A stretch of DNA of 64,000 bases from Ponticaulis sp. (GTDB taxonomy: Bacteria > Pseudomonadota > Alphaproteobacteria > Caulobacterales > Hyphomonadaceae), in assembly GCA_002723155.1 (NCBI GenBank), contig PBNO01000015.1, forward strand, positions 1 through 64,000. The letters are read 5' to 3'. Shown here one piece after another: positions 50,430 to 61,362 of this stretch. A program made the translations under genes and the position numbers. Every line of letters starts with the position of its first letter. Positions within the stretch are counted from its first letter, which is position 1. The notes below the pieces were generated by a model. The model was not told the origin of the DNA, did not search any database, and was given only the letters and a program-made list of their open reading frames with translations.

Positions 50430-51611
50430 ATGAGCGACACGGATATCGCTGTAATCAAAGAACAAGGCGAACTCAACGCCTTCTGTGACGCACTTTCACA
50501 AAGCGACGTCATTTTTGTGGACACAGAATTCCACCGTGAGAGCACATACTGGCCGACCCTGTGTTTGATTCAGGCAGCTGGTGAAGGCGTAGAGGGCATT
50601 ATCGACCCTATGGTTGATGGGCTCGACCTCGCCCCATTCCTGAAATTAATGGGCGACGAGTCGATTGGAAAAGTTTTCCACGCGGCTCGTCAGGACATGG
50701 AAATTTTTTATCGGTTGATGGGTACGCCGCCATCCCCGATCTTCGACACGCAGATCGCCGCGATGGCGCTCGGTCTCGGTGATTCCATTTCTTACGAGAA
50801 TCTTGTGTCGGGTCTGGCCGGTCAGCAGATCGACAAATCTTCACAGTTTACCGACTGGACGCGCCGTCCTCTCAGCCAGAAGCAGCTCAAATATGCGCTC
50901 GGAGATGTAACGCACCTGCGCACGGTTTATGATCGCATGGCCGAAAAACTCGATGAGAAAAATCGCTGGAGCTGGATCGAGGAAGAAAATCAGGCGCTGG
51001 CCGCACCAAGTCTCTATAACACCGATCCTGAGAATGCATGGAACCGGATGAAGATCCGTCGCCCTAAGAAAGACTATCTGGCTGTTCTCAAGAATGTTGC
51101 GATCTGGCGTGAACGCCTCGCTCAGGACCTTAACCGCCCGCGCAGCCGCATCCTCAAAGATGACGCAATTCAGGAAATTTCCGATCAGCGCCCGCGCACA
51201 GCTGAAGCGCTTGAGCGTCTTCGCTCGGTTCCGAAGGGATTTGCAAAATCCCGTCACGGCGCTGGCCTGCTGGATGCGATCAACTACGCTCTGGACAATG
51301 TCGAGGAAGTAGCCCCGCAGGTGGAAAAGCCAAAGCATCGCTCTGCGTCGCCAGCCGGTGCGTCAGACCTTTTACGCGTCCTGCTTAAACAGGTGTGCGA
51401 TGATGAGAACGTCACGCCCCGTCTTGTCGCAAACGCGGCTGACCTGGAACGCATTGCATCAGGCGATGGCGAGTCCACGGCTGTGATGTCCGGATGGCGC
51501 TATGACTTGTTCGGACGTCAGGCCGAAGACCTCCTGCATGGCCGTCTCGCTATCACCTTCAATCAGGGCAAGGTCGAGTTGTTCGACACGTCTCAGGCGA
51601 GCAAGGCCTAA
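50430..51611 (+). CDS. rnd: Ribonuclease D
   Basis: This 393-residue DEDD-family 3'-5' exoribonuclease trims tRNA precursors. Exo I is VIFVDTEFHRE, Exo II is FHAARQDMEIF with the aspartate, and Exo III is YALGDVTHL with the tyrosine-x3-aspartate. An HRDC domain (around residues 210-285) follows. Its stop is three bases from the convergent ppx stop. Confidence 0.94.
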   Translation: MSDTDIAVIKEQGELNAFCDALSQSDVIFVDTEFHRESTYWPTLCLIQAAGEGVEGIIDPMVDGLDLAPFLKLMGDESIGKVFHAARQDMEIFYRLMGTPPSPIFDTQIAAMALGLGDSISYENLVSGLAGQQIDKSSQFTDWTRRPLSQKQLKYALGDVTHLRTVYDRMAEKLDEKNRWSWIEEENQALAAPSLYNTDPENAWNRMKIRRPKKDYLAVLKNVAIWRERLAQDLNRPRSRILKDDAIQEISDQRPRTAEALERLRSVPKGFAKSRHGAGLLDAINYALDNVEEVAPQVEKPKHRSASPAGASDLLRVLLKQVCDDENVTPRLVANAADLERIASGDGESTAVMSGWRYDLFGRQAEDLLHGRLAITFNQGKVELFDTSQASKA

Positions 51612-51614
51612 GGA

Positions 51615-53138
51615 CTATCGGATATCGGCTTCCAGATTGAGCTGGGATGCCAAATGCCCCAAACGTTTTCTAACGCCATCAGACATCAGGTTCTGGTGGC
51701 GTTTTTGAATCGTCAGCACGAGCTTGCCATCATCAACGCTTAAAGAAGCGCGCTTAAGTATTCTCTCAGTACGTCCTGAGAATTCGGCTGCGAGCCTTAT
51801 TGTCAGCGCTACAGTTTTGGCTCTGTCGATCTGCTCCGGTGTCAGAGCCGACGTCTCCAGGTCGGTCGGCGTGAACTTGCGCCAATAGCGGATCGCGGTC
51901 ACCAGCCCGAGATAAATACGCGCCGGATGGTCGGCGCCCGAATATGGGCCACGCAGCACGATCTGCCGCGCAATATCAGAGCGATGATCCGGATGCATGG
52001 TTGCGCCAATGTCCGCCAGCAGAAAGGCTGCCTCATGAAGCCGATCTTCAGGTGCATGGGCATCGCCAAATACAGGCGGAAGCGCGCTGAGGATATCAGC
52101 CGAGAAATTATGCAGTTCTTTTGTGAAACCCGCCTGCCGCGAATCCTGCCGCGCGAGACGTGCAACGCCTGCGAAGAGTGGATCAAGCCGCTGGGTTTCT
52201 GCCTCCATACCGCTGAAGACAAGCCCTTCGCGGACGCCGTTGGCAGAGACGACAACGTTGTCTGCCTTCGACACTTCCAGCACTGTTTTTAGCGTCAGCG
52301 CAGCATACTCGATGATCGGTGTCCGCTTACCGGCCACAGACCGGATCACATCGTCGGGACGCTTCTTCGCGTCCATCAGGAGTTTGCAAAGCGAAATTAT
52401 CTCCGATGCCGGCACGACATAAGACTGAAGGACCTGAAGCGGATAATTGTTCATCGCCATGTGAATGCTGGCAATCGCACGCCAGGCCCCACCCACCGTG
52501 TAGAAATTCCGGCATTTGGGCACCCCGCCCTGTGACTTCAGAACCTTCTTCACATGGCTGGAGAGGCTGGTCTTTTCGTCAGGCTGGAAAGCCTGCAATG
52601 CGAACGGACCAAGCTTATAGGTTTTACCTTCGGTTAGCTCGCCTGCATCTGTCGTGATCAACTCGAGGCTCGAGCCCCCGAGATCACCGATCAGACCTGT
52701 AGGCGCGCCCTGCCCCGCTACGACACCAAGCGCCGCATAATGAGCCTCTTCGGGGCCTGTGAGCACTCTTACAGGAAAACCGGAGACACGCTCGATCTCT
52801 TCGCAGAACGCGTCCCCGTCCTCGGCTTCACGTGTTGCCGCTGTGGCGATAGCGGTCACGTCATCGACGCCCAGAGAAGAACAAATGGCGGAGTAGCGCG
52901 ATAACGCCTGCAGCGCGGCTTCTACGCCTTCCGGTGAAAGACGCCCGGTGTCCGCCAGTCCGCGCCCGAGACCCGCCATAACTTTTTCATTCAGGCGCGG
53001 AACGATACTGCGCCCGTCAATCTGATACACCAGCAAGCGAACAGAGTTCGAACCGATATCGATAACGGCTTGCTGCCGGACAGCCTGCTTTCTGGAAAAT
53101 CTCCACAAGACGGGTGGTCTGGCAATTCCTGTCGCCAT
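51615..53138 (-). CDS. ppx: Exopolyphosphatase / guanosine pentaphosphatase
   Basis: This 507-residue Ppx/GppA protein has AVIDIGSNSVRLLVYQ at about residues 23-38 and IGDLGGSSLELI near 145, the two phosphate loops of the ASKHA fold. A C-terminal HD-like helical region follows. It removes terminal phosphate from polyphosphate or pppGpp. Its ATG overlaps the ppk stop by one base (TAATG). The N-terminal 20 residues ahead of the first loop are an extension. Confidence 0.93.
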   Translation of the reverse strand: MATGIARPPVLWRFSRKQAVRQQAVIDIGSNSVRLLVYQIDGRSIVPRLNEKVMAGLGRGLADTGRLSPEGVEAALQALSRYSAICSSLGVDDVTAIATAATREAEDGDAFCEEIERVSGFPVRVLTGPEEAHYAALGVVAGQGAPTGLIGDLGGSSLELITTDAGELTEGKTYKLGPFALQAFQPDEKTSLSSHVKKVLKSQGGVPKCRNFYTVGGAWRAIASIHMAMNNYPLQVLQSYVVPASEIISLCKLLMDAKKRPDDVIRSVAGKRTPIIEYAALTLKTVLEVSKADNVVVSANGVREGLVFSGMEAETQRLDPLFAGVARLARQDSRQAGFTKELHNFSADILSALPPVFGDAHAPEDRLHEAAFLLADIGATMHPDHRSDIARQIVLRGPYSGADHPARIYLGLVTAIRYWRKFTPTDLETSALTPEQIDRAKTVALTIRLAAEFSGRTERILKRASLSVDDGKLVLTIQKRHQNLMSDGVRKRLGHLASQLNLEADIR

Positions 53139-55333
53139 TAAGCCTTGGCCTTCTTCGTTGCTTTCGGTGCCAGCTTGGGCGGCATTTCCATATCGAGCGC
53201 TTCACCCCGTCCTGACAAGCTCGGATACTCCATCAGATAATCATGTACGCTGAATGGCTCGCCTTCAGGCAATACCCGCTCATAAGTGCCATCAGATTGC
53301 AAAATCCAGCTCTGCGCATCGTCATTGAGGTTCGCGACCATAATCTGGTTGAGCACCTGACGCTTCACAGTTTCATTCTCCAACGGAACGAAGGCTTCCA
53401 CGCGTCGGTCCAGATTACGGTTCATCCAGTCAGCAGACGAAATGAAGACCTTGGCTTCACGCGATGGCAGCTCATGACCGTTCGCGAAACAGGCAATACG
53501 TGAGTGTTCGAGGAAACGTCCGACAACGCTTTTCACCCGGATATTCTCCGAAAGGCCCGGCACACCCGGACGGAGTGAACAAATGCCACGAATGACCAGC
53601 TCAATCGGCACGCCTGCCTGACTCGCGCGATACAGCGCATCAATCACCTCAGCATGGACCAGCGAGTTCAGCTTCACCCAGATGCCGGAAGGTTTTCCGG
53701 CTTTAGCGTTCGCGATCTCGGCTTTGATCAGCTTCAGAATGTCGTTCTTCATGCTGAGCGGCGACATGGACACCTTCTCCAGCATCGGAGGCTCGGCATA
53801 GCTCGTCACATAATTGAAGATACGACCTGCATCCCGACCCAGGGCCTGATCATCCGTGAACAGCGACAAGTCGGTATAAATCTTCGCTGTGATCGGGTGG
53901 TAATTGCCGGTGCCGAAGTGCGTGTAGGTTCGAAGCTCTCCGCCTTCACGGCGTACGACCAGACTGATTTTGGCGTGCGTTTTATACTCGATGAAGCCGT
54001 AGACGACCTGAACACCTGCACGCTCCAGATCGCGCGCCCAGCGAAGGTTTGCCTCCTCATCAAAACGCGCCTTGATCTCAACCAGTGCTGTGACGTTCTT
54101 GCCAGCCTCCGCGGCCTCAACGAGCGCGGCAATAACCGGTGAGTTCTTACTGGTCCGATAGAGCGTTTGCTTGATGGCAATCACGTCCGGATCACGCGCA
54201 GCCTGCTTGATGAACTGCAGGACGACATCAAAGCTCTCATACGGGTGATGGACGATCATGTCCTTTTGGCGGATCGCGGCAAAACAGTCGCCGCCATTTT
54301 CGCGTACACGTTCCGGGAAACGTGGCTCATAGGAATCAAAGGACAGTTCAGGGCGATCATCGGTGATCAGCTCAGAAAGCTGGGCCATACCAAGAATGCC
54401 ATCAACCTCGATAATGTCCTGATCTTCCGCGCCGACGCCAGACACGATAAATTTCTTGAGGCTTTCATCAGCACCGCGTTCGAGTTTCAGGCGAACAACT
54501 CGGCCACGGCGGCGTTGCTTCAGCAGAATTTCAAACTCGCGGATGAGGTCTTCGGCTTCCTCTTCAATCTCGATATCGCTGTCGCGCACGACGCGAAACT
54601 CACAGCGATTAAGACAGCTAAAGCCCGGGAAGATGATATCCAGGAACAGCTCCAGCATGCTTTCCAGCGAGAGAAACCGAATAGACTTCTTCGTCTTCGG
54701 TGTCGCTGGCAGCCGGATAAAACGGTCCACCTGAGATGGGAGCGGCATAAGCGCCTTCATCATCTCGCCGGTTGTGTTGTTCTTCAGGTCCAGCGCAATC
54801 GCGAAGCCAAGGTTTGGGATAAACGGAAACGGGTGCGCCGGATCAACCGCCAGCGGCGTAATGATCGGGAAGATGTGGTCCATGAAATAGCTTTTCAGCC
54901 ACGCCTTGTCCGTCTTCGTCACATCCTCGACTTCGAGCACATGAATATCTTCCTGCTGAAGTCGTTTACGTAGCTCGTTCCAGCGCGTCTGCTGGTCAGC
55001 CATTAGCCGCAGTGCAAGTTCGTTTACCGATTGAAGCTGCTGCGCCGGCGTCCGCCCGTCCAGTCCCGGACGCGAGACACCCGCACGGACCTGTTCACGA
55101 AGACCAGCCACGCGAACCATATAGAATTCGTCGAGATTGTTTGCAGAGATCGACAGGAACCGGAGCTGTTCGAGAAGCGGATGCTTGTCATTGGCCGCTT
55201 CTTCGAGAACTCGCTGATTAAAGCCAAGCCAGGACAGTTCGCGGTCGATAAAACGTGACGGCGACGATAAGGTAATCGCCCGCGGTTCGGCAGAACCCGC
55301 TTTATGCTCCGAACCGGATTTTGAAATGCTCAT
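53138..55333 (-). CDS. ppk: Polyphosphate kinase 1
   Basis: This protein of about 731 residues makes polyphosphate from ATP. The N-terminal domain reads [19 protein letters not shown]. The catalytic region has [21 protein letters not shown] with the phosphorylated histidine and a later [10 protein letters not shown] with the second histidine. ATG 55333 is chosen because GAGG lies six bases upstream and it begins 20 bases after the hdaA stop. The frame open to 55375 runs into hdaA. hdaA, ppk and ppx form one leftward unit. Confidence 0.95.
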   Translation of the reverse strand: MSISKSGSEHKAGSAEPRAITLSSPSRFIDRELSWLGFNQRVLEEAANDKHPLLEQLRFLSISANNLDEFYMVRVAGLREQVRAGVSRPGLDGRTPAQQLQSVNELALRLMADQQTRWNELRKRLQQEDIHVLEVEDVTKTDKAWLKSYFMDHIFPIITPLAVDPAHPFPFIPNLGFAIALDLKNNTTGEMMKALMPLPSQVDRFIRLPATPKTKKSIRFLSLESMLELFLDIIFPGFSCLNRCEFRVVRDSDIEIEEEAEDLIREFEILLKQRRRGRVVRLKLERGADESLKKFIVSGVGAEDQDIIEVDGILGMAQLSELITDDRPELSFDSYEPRFPERVRENGGDCFAAIRQKDMIVHHPYESFDVVLQFIKQAARDPDVIAIKQTLYRTSKNSPVIAALVEAAEAGKNVTALVEIKARFDEEANLRWARDLERAGVQVVYGFIEYKTHAKISLVVRREGGELRTYTHFGTGNYHPITAKIYTDLSLFTDDQALGRDAGRIFNYVTSYAEPPMLEKVSMSPLSMKNDILKLIKAEIANAKAGKPSGIWVKLNSLVHAEVIDALYRASQAGVPIELVIRGICSLRPGVPGLSENIRVKSVVGRFLEHSRIACFANGHELPSREAKVFISSADWMNRNLDRRVEAFVPLENETVKRQVLNQIMVANLNDDAQSWILQSDGTYERVLPEGEPFSVHDYLMEYPSLSGRGEALDMEMPPKLAPKATKKAKA

Positions 55334-55353
55334 ATCAGCCTCAAGACAATGGG

Positions 55354-56052
55354 TCAGACCTCGTCTGTTTCCCACTCTTCGATTAATTCGTTGAGAACGT
55401 CGCGGGCAAGCGGAATAGTCGCCGGACGTTTCGTTTCCGTCATTGCTCTGTCCAGACGATCAGCAAATGCTTCAATGGCCTGAAAGCTGCGATCAAGCCG
55501 CGGCTCGAGGAAAGACAGTGTTTCTTCGGGGATTCGTATGAACCTTCTGAGACAGGCAGCCCTTAAACGGCGGATAAAGGCTTCATCGTCCATGGCGGGC
55601 AGCATGATCGTCGTCATGGCCGCAAGCCGTGAAACCAGGTCCGGCGGCGTGACATGCCATACAGACGGCTGGCCGTGCCCACCAATCAGAATTTTGACAC
55701 CGCTCTCTTCAGCGAGATTGAGGATCGTCAGAAGGCTCGCAGACGCTTCGACGCGGTGGCAGTCGTCCAGACACAATGGCTGGCTGAGCAGGTCGGACAG
55801 CGCTTTGGGATCCAGATTTTCCCAATCCGTTGGAACAAGGTATCGGCCATCAACTTCTTTTGCCCAACTCTTCAGAATACTGGTGACACCGGAGTTCTCT
55901 GGTCCAGTCACACACAGAGTAGATTTAGGCCATTCCTGCCAACGCCGAAGCACGCTGAGCGACTGTTGCCCCTGATCATCGGAGAACAACGCATCCAACG
56001 GCAAAATCGGCGATGGGAAAGCGAGTTTGAATTGCTCACCCGGCATAATCAT
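55354..56052 (-). CDS. hdaA: HdaA/DnaA-related replication regulator with altered Walker A
   Basis: This 232-residue DnaA-like AAA protein has an N-terminal clamp-binding peptide QFKLAF (residues 7-12), as Hda uses to bind the DNA-clamp and switch off DnaA-ATP. Its P-loop reads GPENSGVTS instead of the usual G-x4-G-K-S/T, so the lysine is replaced by valine. Walker B LCLDDC and the DLVSRL arginine-containing motif are kept. Hda's own P-loop is also atypical in some bacteria, so it may still bind ADP. It is placed between a DUF2066 gene and ppk, as in related alphaproteobacteria. Confidence 0.85.
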   Translation of the reverse strand: MIMPGEQFKLAFPSPILPLDALFSDDQGQQSLSVLRRWQEWPKSTLCVTGPENSGVTSILKSWAKEVDGRYLVPTDWENLDPKALSDLLSQPLCLDDCHRVEASASLLTILNLAEESGVKILIGGHGQPSVWHVTPPDLVSRLAAMTTIMLPAMDDEAFIRRLRAACLRRFIRIPEETLSFLEPRLDRSFQAIEAFADRLDRAMTETKRPATIPLARDVLNELIEEWETDEV

Positions 56053-56058
56053 TCAGCC

Positions 56059-57078
56059 CTAAAACTGGCGGCTGCCGCCATATTCGATCACCCAGCCATC
56101 CGGCGAAGATAACAGATTAATGCCGCGCTGACTGAATTCGGTGCGCAGGCGCTCTTCGCTTCCCGCGTAGGTGAAGGAAACCAGCGCTCCGTCGCGCGCG
56201 ATTGCGTCTACACGAAAACCGGAAATCAGCGGTGAGTTCGACATAGCAGAGCGCATCGCATTCCAGCTACGCTGATCGGAAAAACGCGCAACGGCAGTGC
56301 TGTCTGTTCGCGCTTCATCGCTTCGGACAATGGACTGGCTCTTCCAGGCGGCATCCATATATGCCGATGCCGCAGCGACCGCCTCTTCAAGAGTTTCAAC
56401 CGAACGAGTACGGCCGATGACAGTTTGTCCCGCCGCCGTCATACGCGTGAGGTTCACCGCATAATCGCCCTCAGTACCGACAAGGCCCGCGAAAATAGCG
56501 CCTGTAGCGCCCACAGAGCGCACTTCCGGCGCAACGGCAGACCAATCTGCGACTGAAGAGCGAGGACGCTGAGACGTCGTGTAAGGGCTCAGAGCGCCTT
56601 CATCAGAGCGCGGCCACACTGCAGCCCAATCGGCAACGGGCGCCGCACTTGCCGAAACAGGGACCAGCAAAACGCGCGACGCCTGCTGATCGATGAATGG
56701 CACGCCGCGCTGAGACAGCTGCGCACGCAGGCGGATCGGGTTGTAAACAACGGACAACTCTGCACGATAAACAGTTGTCGAACGGCGTTCGTTATCAACG
56801 TCTACCGCCGCAGCCAGTTCGTTGGCGTTTGAATAGCTGTAGAAATCCTCGCCGAGCAGCGCACGATCTTCTTCCAGCGTCAGCCGCTCGATAAGACGGT
56901 TCAAACCAATGATTTTGGCTTCAGCCACCGCCTGCGCTTCGGCTTCTCGCGTCGTATTCGCTGTGTGATCCACTGGAATGTTGGAAATCGTGTAAACATC
57001 ACGCAGATCAGCGTGAGCTGACGTCGCGCCCATGAAAAGCGCGATAACTGCGCTCAGCAATACGGAAATCTTTTTCAT
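56059..57078 (-). CDS. DUF2066 exported protein
   Basis: This protein has about 339 residues, with ATG 57078 after AGGA. A signal peptide (MKKISVLLSAVIALFMGATSAHA, trimmed for length here to its end at SAHA) precedes a DUF2066-like region: DLRDVYTISNIPVDHTA then EAQAVAEAKIIGLNRLIERL. The family is periplasmic and poorly characterised; it is often encoded next to hdaA or purMN. Function unknown. Divergent from purM. Confidence 0.82.
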   Translation of the reverse strand: MKKISVLLSAVIALFMGATSAHADLRDVYTISNIPVDHTANTTREAEAQAVAEAKIIGLNRLIERLTLEEDRALLGEDFYSYSNANELAAAVDVDNERRSTTVYRAELSVVYNPIRLRAQLSQRGVPFIDQQASRVLLVPVSASAAPVADWAAVWPRSDEGALSPYTTSQRPRSSVADWSAVAPEVRSVGATGAIFAGLVGTEGDYAVNLTRMTAAGQTVIGRTRSVETLEEAVAAASAYMDAAWKSQSIVRSDEARTDSTAVARFSDQRSWNAMRSAMSNSPLISGFRVDAIARDGALVSFTYAGSEERLRTEFSQRGINLLSSPDGWVIEYGGSRQF

Positions 57079-57161
57079 ACGACTCGTCCTAGCAGTCATT
57101 TATTCAAGTTTAAAGACAGAGAATATGGCGAGAACAGGGAAGCCATGCTAACGGGGCCTTC

Positions 57162-58184
57162 ATGACAGATTCCTCTCCTATGACCTACCGCCAGGCAGGC
57201 GTTGACATCGATGCAGGCAATGAGCTGGTCGACAAGATCAAACCGCTGGCAAAATCGACTTTCCGTCCGGGCGTTGCATCCGACCTCGGCGGCTTTGGTG
57301 GCCTCTTTGATCTGAAGGCTTGCGGGTATGATGATCCAGTACTGGTTTCAGGTACAGATGGCGTCGGCACGAAGCTGCTGCTGGCTCAGGAAGCTAACTT
57401 CCACACGACAATTGGCATCGACCTCGTTGCCATGTGTGTGAATGACGTTCTGGCGCAAGGCGCTGAACCGCTCTTCTTCCTCGACTATTTTGCCACCGGC
57501 AAACTGGAGACCGATACTGCTGCGGAGGTAGTTGCAGGTATCGCTGAAGGCTGCCGCCAGAGCGGATGCGCGCTCATCGGGGGCGAGACCGCCGAAATGC
57601 CGAGCATGTATGCGCCGGGCCATTATGACCTCGCAGGCTTCGTCGTTGGCGCAGTTGAACGCGCGAATATTCTTCCGAAATTGGACGAGATGGCCGAAGG
57701 CGACGCGCTTATCGCAATTTCGTCTTCCGGGCCGCACTCCAACGGCTACTCACTGATCCGCAAGATCGTAGAGCGTTCAGGCCTCGAACTTTCGGCAGAC
57801 GCGCCATTCGCGGAAGGCAAATCGCTTGGCGAAGCCCTGCTGACACCTACAAAGCTTTACGTGAAGTCCGTTCTGCCACTCATCAAATCCGGCCACGTTA
57901 AAGGCCTCGCCCACATCACTGGCGGCGGCGTGACCGAGAACCTGCCGCGCATGCTTCCGGATACACTCGTGCCGGTACGCGACGGCGATGACTATACGCC
58001 TCCCGCCGTATTCGAATGGATGCAGTCAGTCGGCAATGTCGAAGACGCTGAAATGTGGCGCACCTTCAATATGGGCATCGGCATCATCCTCGCTGTCGCA
58101 CCAGAAAAAGTGGAAGAAGTTCTGGCGGCCCTCCGCTTCAACGGGGAAGAAGCGTTCCTGTATGGACATCTGAAAAATGCCTGA
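57162..58184 (+). CDS. purM: Phosphoribosylformylglycinamidine cyclo-ligase (AIR synthetase)
   Basis: The 340-residue enzyme catalyses the ATP-dependent closure of FGAM to AIR in purine synthesis. Motifs include [48 protein letters not shown] and GGETAEMP. The catalytic region ends in [15 protein letters not shown]. It overlaps purN by 8 bases, forming the classic purMN pair. A second in-frame ATG at 57180 is possible. Confidence 0.96.
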   Translation: MTDSSPMTYRQAGVDIDAGNELVDKIKPLAKSTFRPGVASDLGGFGGLFDLKACGYDDPVLVSGTDGVGTKLLLAQEANFHTTIGIDLVAMCVNDVLAQGAEPLFFLDYFATGKLETDTAAEVVAGIAEGCRQSGCALIGGETAEMPSMYAPGHYDLAGFVVGAVERANILPKLDEMAEGDALIAISSSGPHSNGYSLIRKIVERSGLELSADAPFAEGKSLGEALLTPTKLYVKSVLPLIKSGHVKGLAHITGGGVTENLPRMLPDTLVPVRDGDDYTPPAVFEWMQSVGNVEDAEMWRTFNMGIGIILAVAPEKVEEVLAALRFNGEEAFLYGHLKNA

Positions 58185-58797
58185 GCGTGAAGAACCGGTC
58201 CGCCTGGCGATTTTCATCTCCGGCCGCGGCTCCAACATGAAAACTTTGGTGGAAGCCTGTCTCGACGGAGACGTGGTGGCAAAACCGGTTCTCGTGCTAT
58301 CCAATTCCTATTCTGCTGCTGGCCTTGAATGGGCCAGTGAGCAAGGTCTGCCAATTGCAGCGATTGATCACCGCGCGTACGACGACCGCGAATCTTTTGA
58401 AAAAGATGTTCAGCAGACGCTAGAGCTTCACAATGTGGAATTCATCGCACTGGCTGGCTTCATGCGCGTTCTGACAAGCTGGTTCACCGAGCAATGGGAA
58501 GGCCGGATGATCAACATCCATCCATCCCTTCTGCCTAAATATCCAGGCCTGCACACGCACAAGCGTGCCATTGAAGCCGGAGACGCCGAAGCGGGCTGTT
58601 CCGTACACTGGGTCACTGAAGGTGTGGATGAAGGCGCTGTGATTGATCAGGAGCGCGTTGCAATTCAGGAAGGCGACACGCCAGACACATTGGCCGAGCG
58701 TGTCCTTGAGCGGGAGCATATCCTATACCCGCGTGCCCTTGCCAAAGCGATTGACGACTTTCTCGATCGCGAAGCTGAAGACGCAGCCGAAGCTTAG
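58177..58797 (+). CDS. purN: Phosphoribosylglycinamide formyltransferase
   Basis: The 206-residue enzyme transfers a formyl group from 10-formyl-THF to GAR. It shows [12 protein letters not shown] near residue 13, [19 protein letters not shown] with the catalytic Asn-x-His, and [14 protein letters not shown] with the essential aspartate. The stop shares bases with the stop of the convergent membrane-protein gene. Confidence 0.96.
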   Translation: MPEREEPVRLAIFISGRGSNMKTLVEACLDGDVVAKPVLVLSNSYSAAGLEWASEQGLPIAAIDHRAYDDRESFEKDVQQTLELHNVEFIALAGFMRVLTSWFTEQWEGRMINIHPSLLPKYPGLHTHKRAIEAGDAEAGCSVHWVTEGVDEGAVIDQERVAIQEGDTPDTLAERVLEREHILYPRALAKAIDDFLDREAEDAAEA

Positions 58798-59483
58798 GCT
58801 CGGCTTCCTTCTACCCCTCTATCCCGATCACGCCAGGCGCGCCCGAGCACGCTGAACGCCATGCGCAGCAGAATGAGCGCAAGTACGCCAATCGCCGGAT
58901 CACCTATCGCGAGCAACGCAAAGGCACCCGCAAACACACCGATATGAAGAACAATGATACGGCCATAGGGGGAGAACATTTCTTCCTGCGGCGATGCATA
59001 CACACGCTTCCCACCCGGCCAATAGTCCATCACGGCGGCGATAAGCTGAAAAACAAAGATAAGCCCCATCGCATAGAGCGCCGCCGGATAGGCCGTCACA
59101 ATAGCGCTAAGCATCTCGATTATTGCATCAGGACCTGGCGGGCCCATCCCAATGTCTGCACCGGGCAAATTGATGAATGAAAACAGAAAAATGCCGTGCC
59201 CAAAGCAGAACATGCCGTAATGTACGCTGAAAAATGCGGCGAGGAAAAAGCCGAAGACCGAGCCAATTCCACCAAGCGTCAAAACCGACGACGCAATAAT
59301 TCGAAGAAATGTGACGACGCCAATAATCACATTCTCTGCCCAGTAAAGCAGAACCAGAGGCGCTGCGCCCCAACCAAAGAAAAAGACCAGAATGACAGGC
59401 ACAAAGTCTACTGCAATGGCGAGCCATGTGAGCGGGTCTTTGATGGCGGCCTGCCAGAAGCTCGGGCGCAAGTAGTGAATCAT
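58794..59483 (-). CDS. DUF6498 integral membrane protein
   Basis: This 229-residue protein has about six hydrophobic helices, with the conserved VLLYWAENVIIGVVTFLRI segment near residue 46 and HYGMFCFGHGIFLF near 88. It resembles DUF6498-containing membrane proteins of unknown function. It is convergent with purN and overlaps it by four bases. Confidence 0.78.
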   Translation of the reverse strand: MIHYLRPSFWQAAIKDPLTWLAIAVDFVPVILVFFFGWGAAPLVLLYWAENVIIGVVTFLRIIASSVLTLGGIGSVFGFFLAAFFSVHYGMFCFGHGIFLFSFINLPGADIGMGPPGPDAIIEMLSAIVTAYPAALYAMGLIFVFQLIAAVMDYWPGGKRVYASPQEEMFSPYGRIIVLHIGVFAGAFALLAIGDPAIGVLALILLRMAFSVLGRAWRDRDRGVEGSRA

Positions 59484-59555
59484 GGAAACGTCCCCCGCCG
59501 TGAACTTACGGCAAGGGAAACAGTTTGCAATTCACCCGTTCAGGGGAAAAGACGC

Positions 59556-60902
59556 TTAAGCTGGCTCAGCCCAAAGGTCGTAATGGTCTGCGCCAACGAC
59601 GCGCGCTTCAACGATCATGCCCGGCTCCAGCTCGCCGCCTTCGGCTAGCTCTACAGTACCGTCAATCTCAGGCGCGTCAGCTTTGGTTCGGCCAATAGCG
59701 ACGTCACGGTCTTCGTCGACACTATCAACGATGACATCAACGATTTTACCGATCTGTGCTTTGGAGCGTTCTGCAGAAATTTCTGCCTGAACTTCCATGA
59801 AGCGATGCCAGCGCTCTTCCTTGACTTCTTCCGGCACATGATCGTCCAGCGCGCGGCTTTCCGCGTGCTCGACGTTTTCATACTTGAAGCAGCCCGCGCG
59901 ATCGATCTTCGCTTCGCGCATCCAGTCGAGCAGAAACTCGAACTGTTCCTCGGTTTCACCCGGGAAGCCCACAATGAAGGTCGAACGGATTGTGAGGTCC
60001 GGAACATCCTTGCGCCACTGGAGAATACGCTCAAGCGCCTTGTCACCGCCCTGACCCGGGCGACGCATACGCTTCAGAACGTCGTTGTGAGCGTGCTGGA
60101 ACGGAATATCGAGGTAAGGCAGGACATGACCTTCCGCCATAAGCGGCATGACTTTGTCGACGTGCGGGTAAGGATACACATAGTGAAGGCGAACCCAGGC
60201 ATCGAGAGTACCAAGACCTTTGCAGAGATCGAAGAAACGCGTCTGATATTCTTCGTCCTTCCACATGCGAGGTTCGTACTTCACATCAAGGCCGTACGCC
60301 GACGTGTCCTGACTGATGACCATCAGCTCCTGAACACCAGCATTCACCAACTGCTCAGCTTCACGCAGAACATGGTCGATCGGTCGAGATACGAGGTCAC
60401 CGCGCAGTTTCGGAATGATGCAGAAGCTGCACTTGTTGTGGCAGCCTTCTGAAATTTTCAGATAGGCGTAATGGCGCGGCGTGAGGCGCAGGCCAGTTTC
60501 CGGAACAAGGTCGAGATATTTGTTAGGTGGCGGCGCAACGTTCTCGTGCACCGCATTCATGACCTGCTCGTATTGGTGTGGGCCTGTGATTGCCAGAACC
60601 TTAGGGTGGCGCTCACGGATAACGTCCGGTTCAGCACCGAGACAGCCCGTCACGACGACTTTGCCGTTTTCGGCAATCGCTTCGCCAATGGCGTCGAGGC
60701 TCTCGTCCCGCGCAGAGTCGAGGAAGCCGCAAGTGTTCACAAGAACGAGGTCTGCGCCTTTATAGTCCGGCGCTATCGCATAGCCTTCAGCGCGCAGACG
60801 GGTCACGATGCGCTCGGAATCAACAAGCGCTTTCGGGCAGCCGAGAGAGACGATGCCTACTTTCGGCTGCGAGTTTGTTTCTACAGGTGCATTGACGGTC
60901 AT
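59556..60902 (-). CDS. rimO: Ribosomal protein S12 methylthiotransferase RimO
   Basis: This 448-residue radical-SAM methylthiotransferase modifies an aspartate of ribosomal protein S12. The N-terminal domain has the three cluster cysteines in [21 protein letters not shown] and TGCLGAEP. The radical-SAM motif is CHNKCSFC near residue 153. A C-terminal TRAM domain (about 380-445) ends at HYDLWAE. Length and motifs match RimO rather than MiaB. Confidence 0.95.
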   Translation of the reverse strand: MTVNAPVETNSQPKVGIVSLGCPKALVDSERIVTRLRAEGYAIAPDYKGADLVLVNTCGFLDSARDESLDAIGEAIAENGKVVVTGCLGAEPDVIRERHPKVLAITGPHQYEQVMNAVHENVAPPPNKYLDLVPETGLRLTPRHYAYLKISEGCHNKCSFCIIPKLRGDLVSRPIDHVLREAEQLVNAGVQELMVISQDTSAYGLDVKYEPRMWKDEEYQTRFFDLCKGLGTLDAWVRLHYVYPYPHVDKVMPLMAEGHVLPYLDIPFQHAHNDVLKRMRRPGQGGDKALERILQWRKDVPDLTIRSTFIVGFPGETEEQFEFLLDWMREAKIDRAGCFKYENVEHAESRALDDHVPEEVKEERWHRFMEVQAEISAERSKAQIGKIVDVIVDSVDEDRDVAIGRTKADAPEIDGTVELAEGGELEPGMIVEARVVGADHYDLWAEPA

Positions 60903-60962
60903 AACGGCCTCAGTTTCCGGGGAGCGCGCGGCTGTACCTGAAAATAGCCGGTTTGAAAACCA

Positions 60963-61289
60963 TCACGCTTCAGCAAGAACGCCCTTTTCGATCAGGTAAG
61001 TCTTCAACTCACCCTCTTCGAACATTTCTTTTACAATATCGCATCCGCCAACAAACTCACCTTTTACGTAAAGCTGAGGAATTGTCGGCCAGTTCGAGAA
61101 CTGTTTGATGCCTTCCCGGATTTCCATGTCTTCCAGAACGTTCACGGACTCATAGTCCACCTGAAGATAGTTCAGAATCTGGGACACAACGGAAGAAAAT
61201 CCGCACTGCGGGAAGGTTGGTGTGCCCTTCATATACAGCATTACGTCGTTCTTATCGACCTGAGAGCGGATTGTGTCCTGAACACTCAT
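60963..61289 (-). CDS. grxD: Monothiol glutaredoxin GrxD (CGFS type)
   Basis: This 108-residue protein carries the CGFS active site in FPQCGFSSVV (near residue 29) and the WPTIPQLYVKGEFVGGCDI segment for glutathione and iron-sulfur binding. It shuttles Fe-S clusters, typically with BolA proteins; bolA lies 1 kb upstream on the same strand. A strong AAGGAG ribosome site precedes the ATG. Confidence 0.95.
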   Translation of the reverse strand: MSVQDTIRSQVDKNDVMLYMKGTPTFPQCGFSSVVSQILNYLQVDYESVNVLEDMEIREGIKQFSNWPTIPQLYVKGEFVGGCDIVKEMFEEGELKTYLIEKGVLAEA

Positions 61290-61362
61290 GAAAGTTCTCC
61301 TTAAAACCTATCGCGGAAGTGAGGCTTTTGGGACCAAATATCAAGGCCTCATGCCGCAAATG

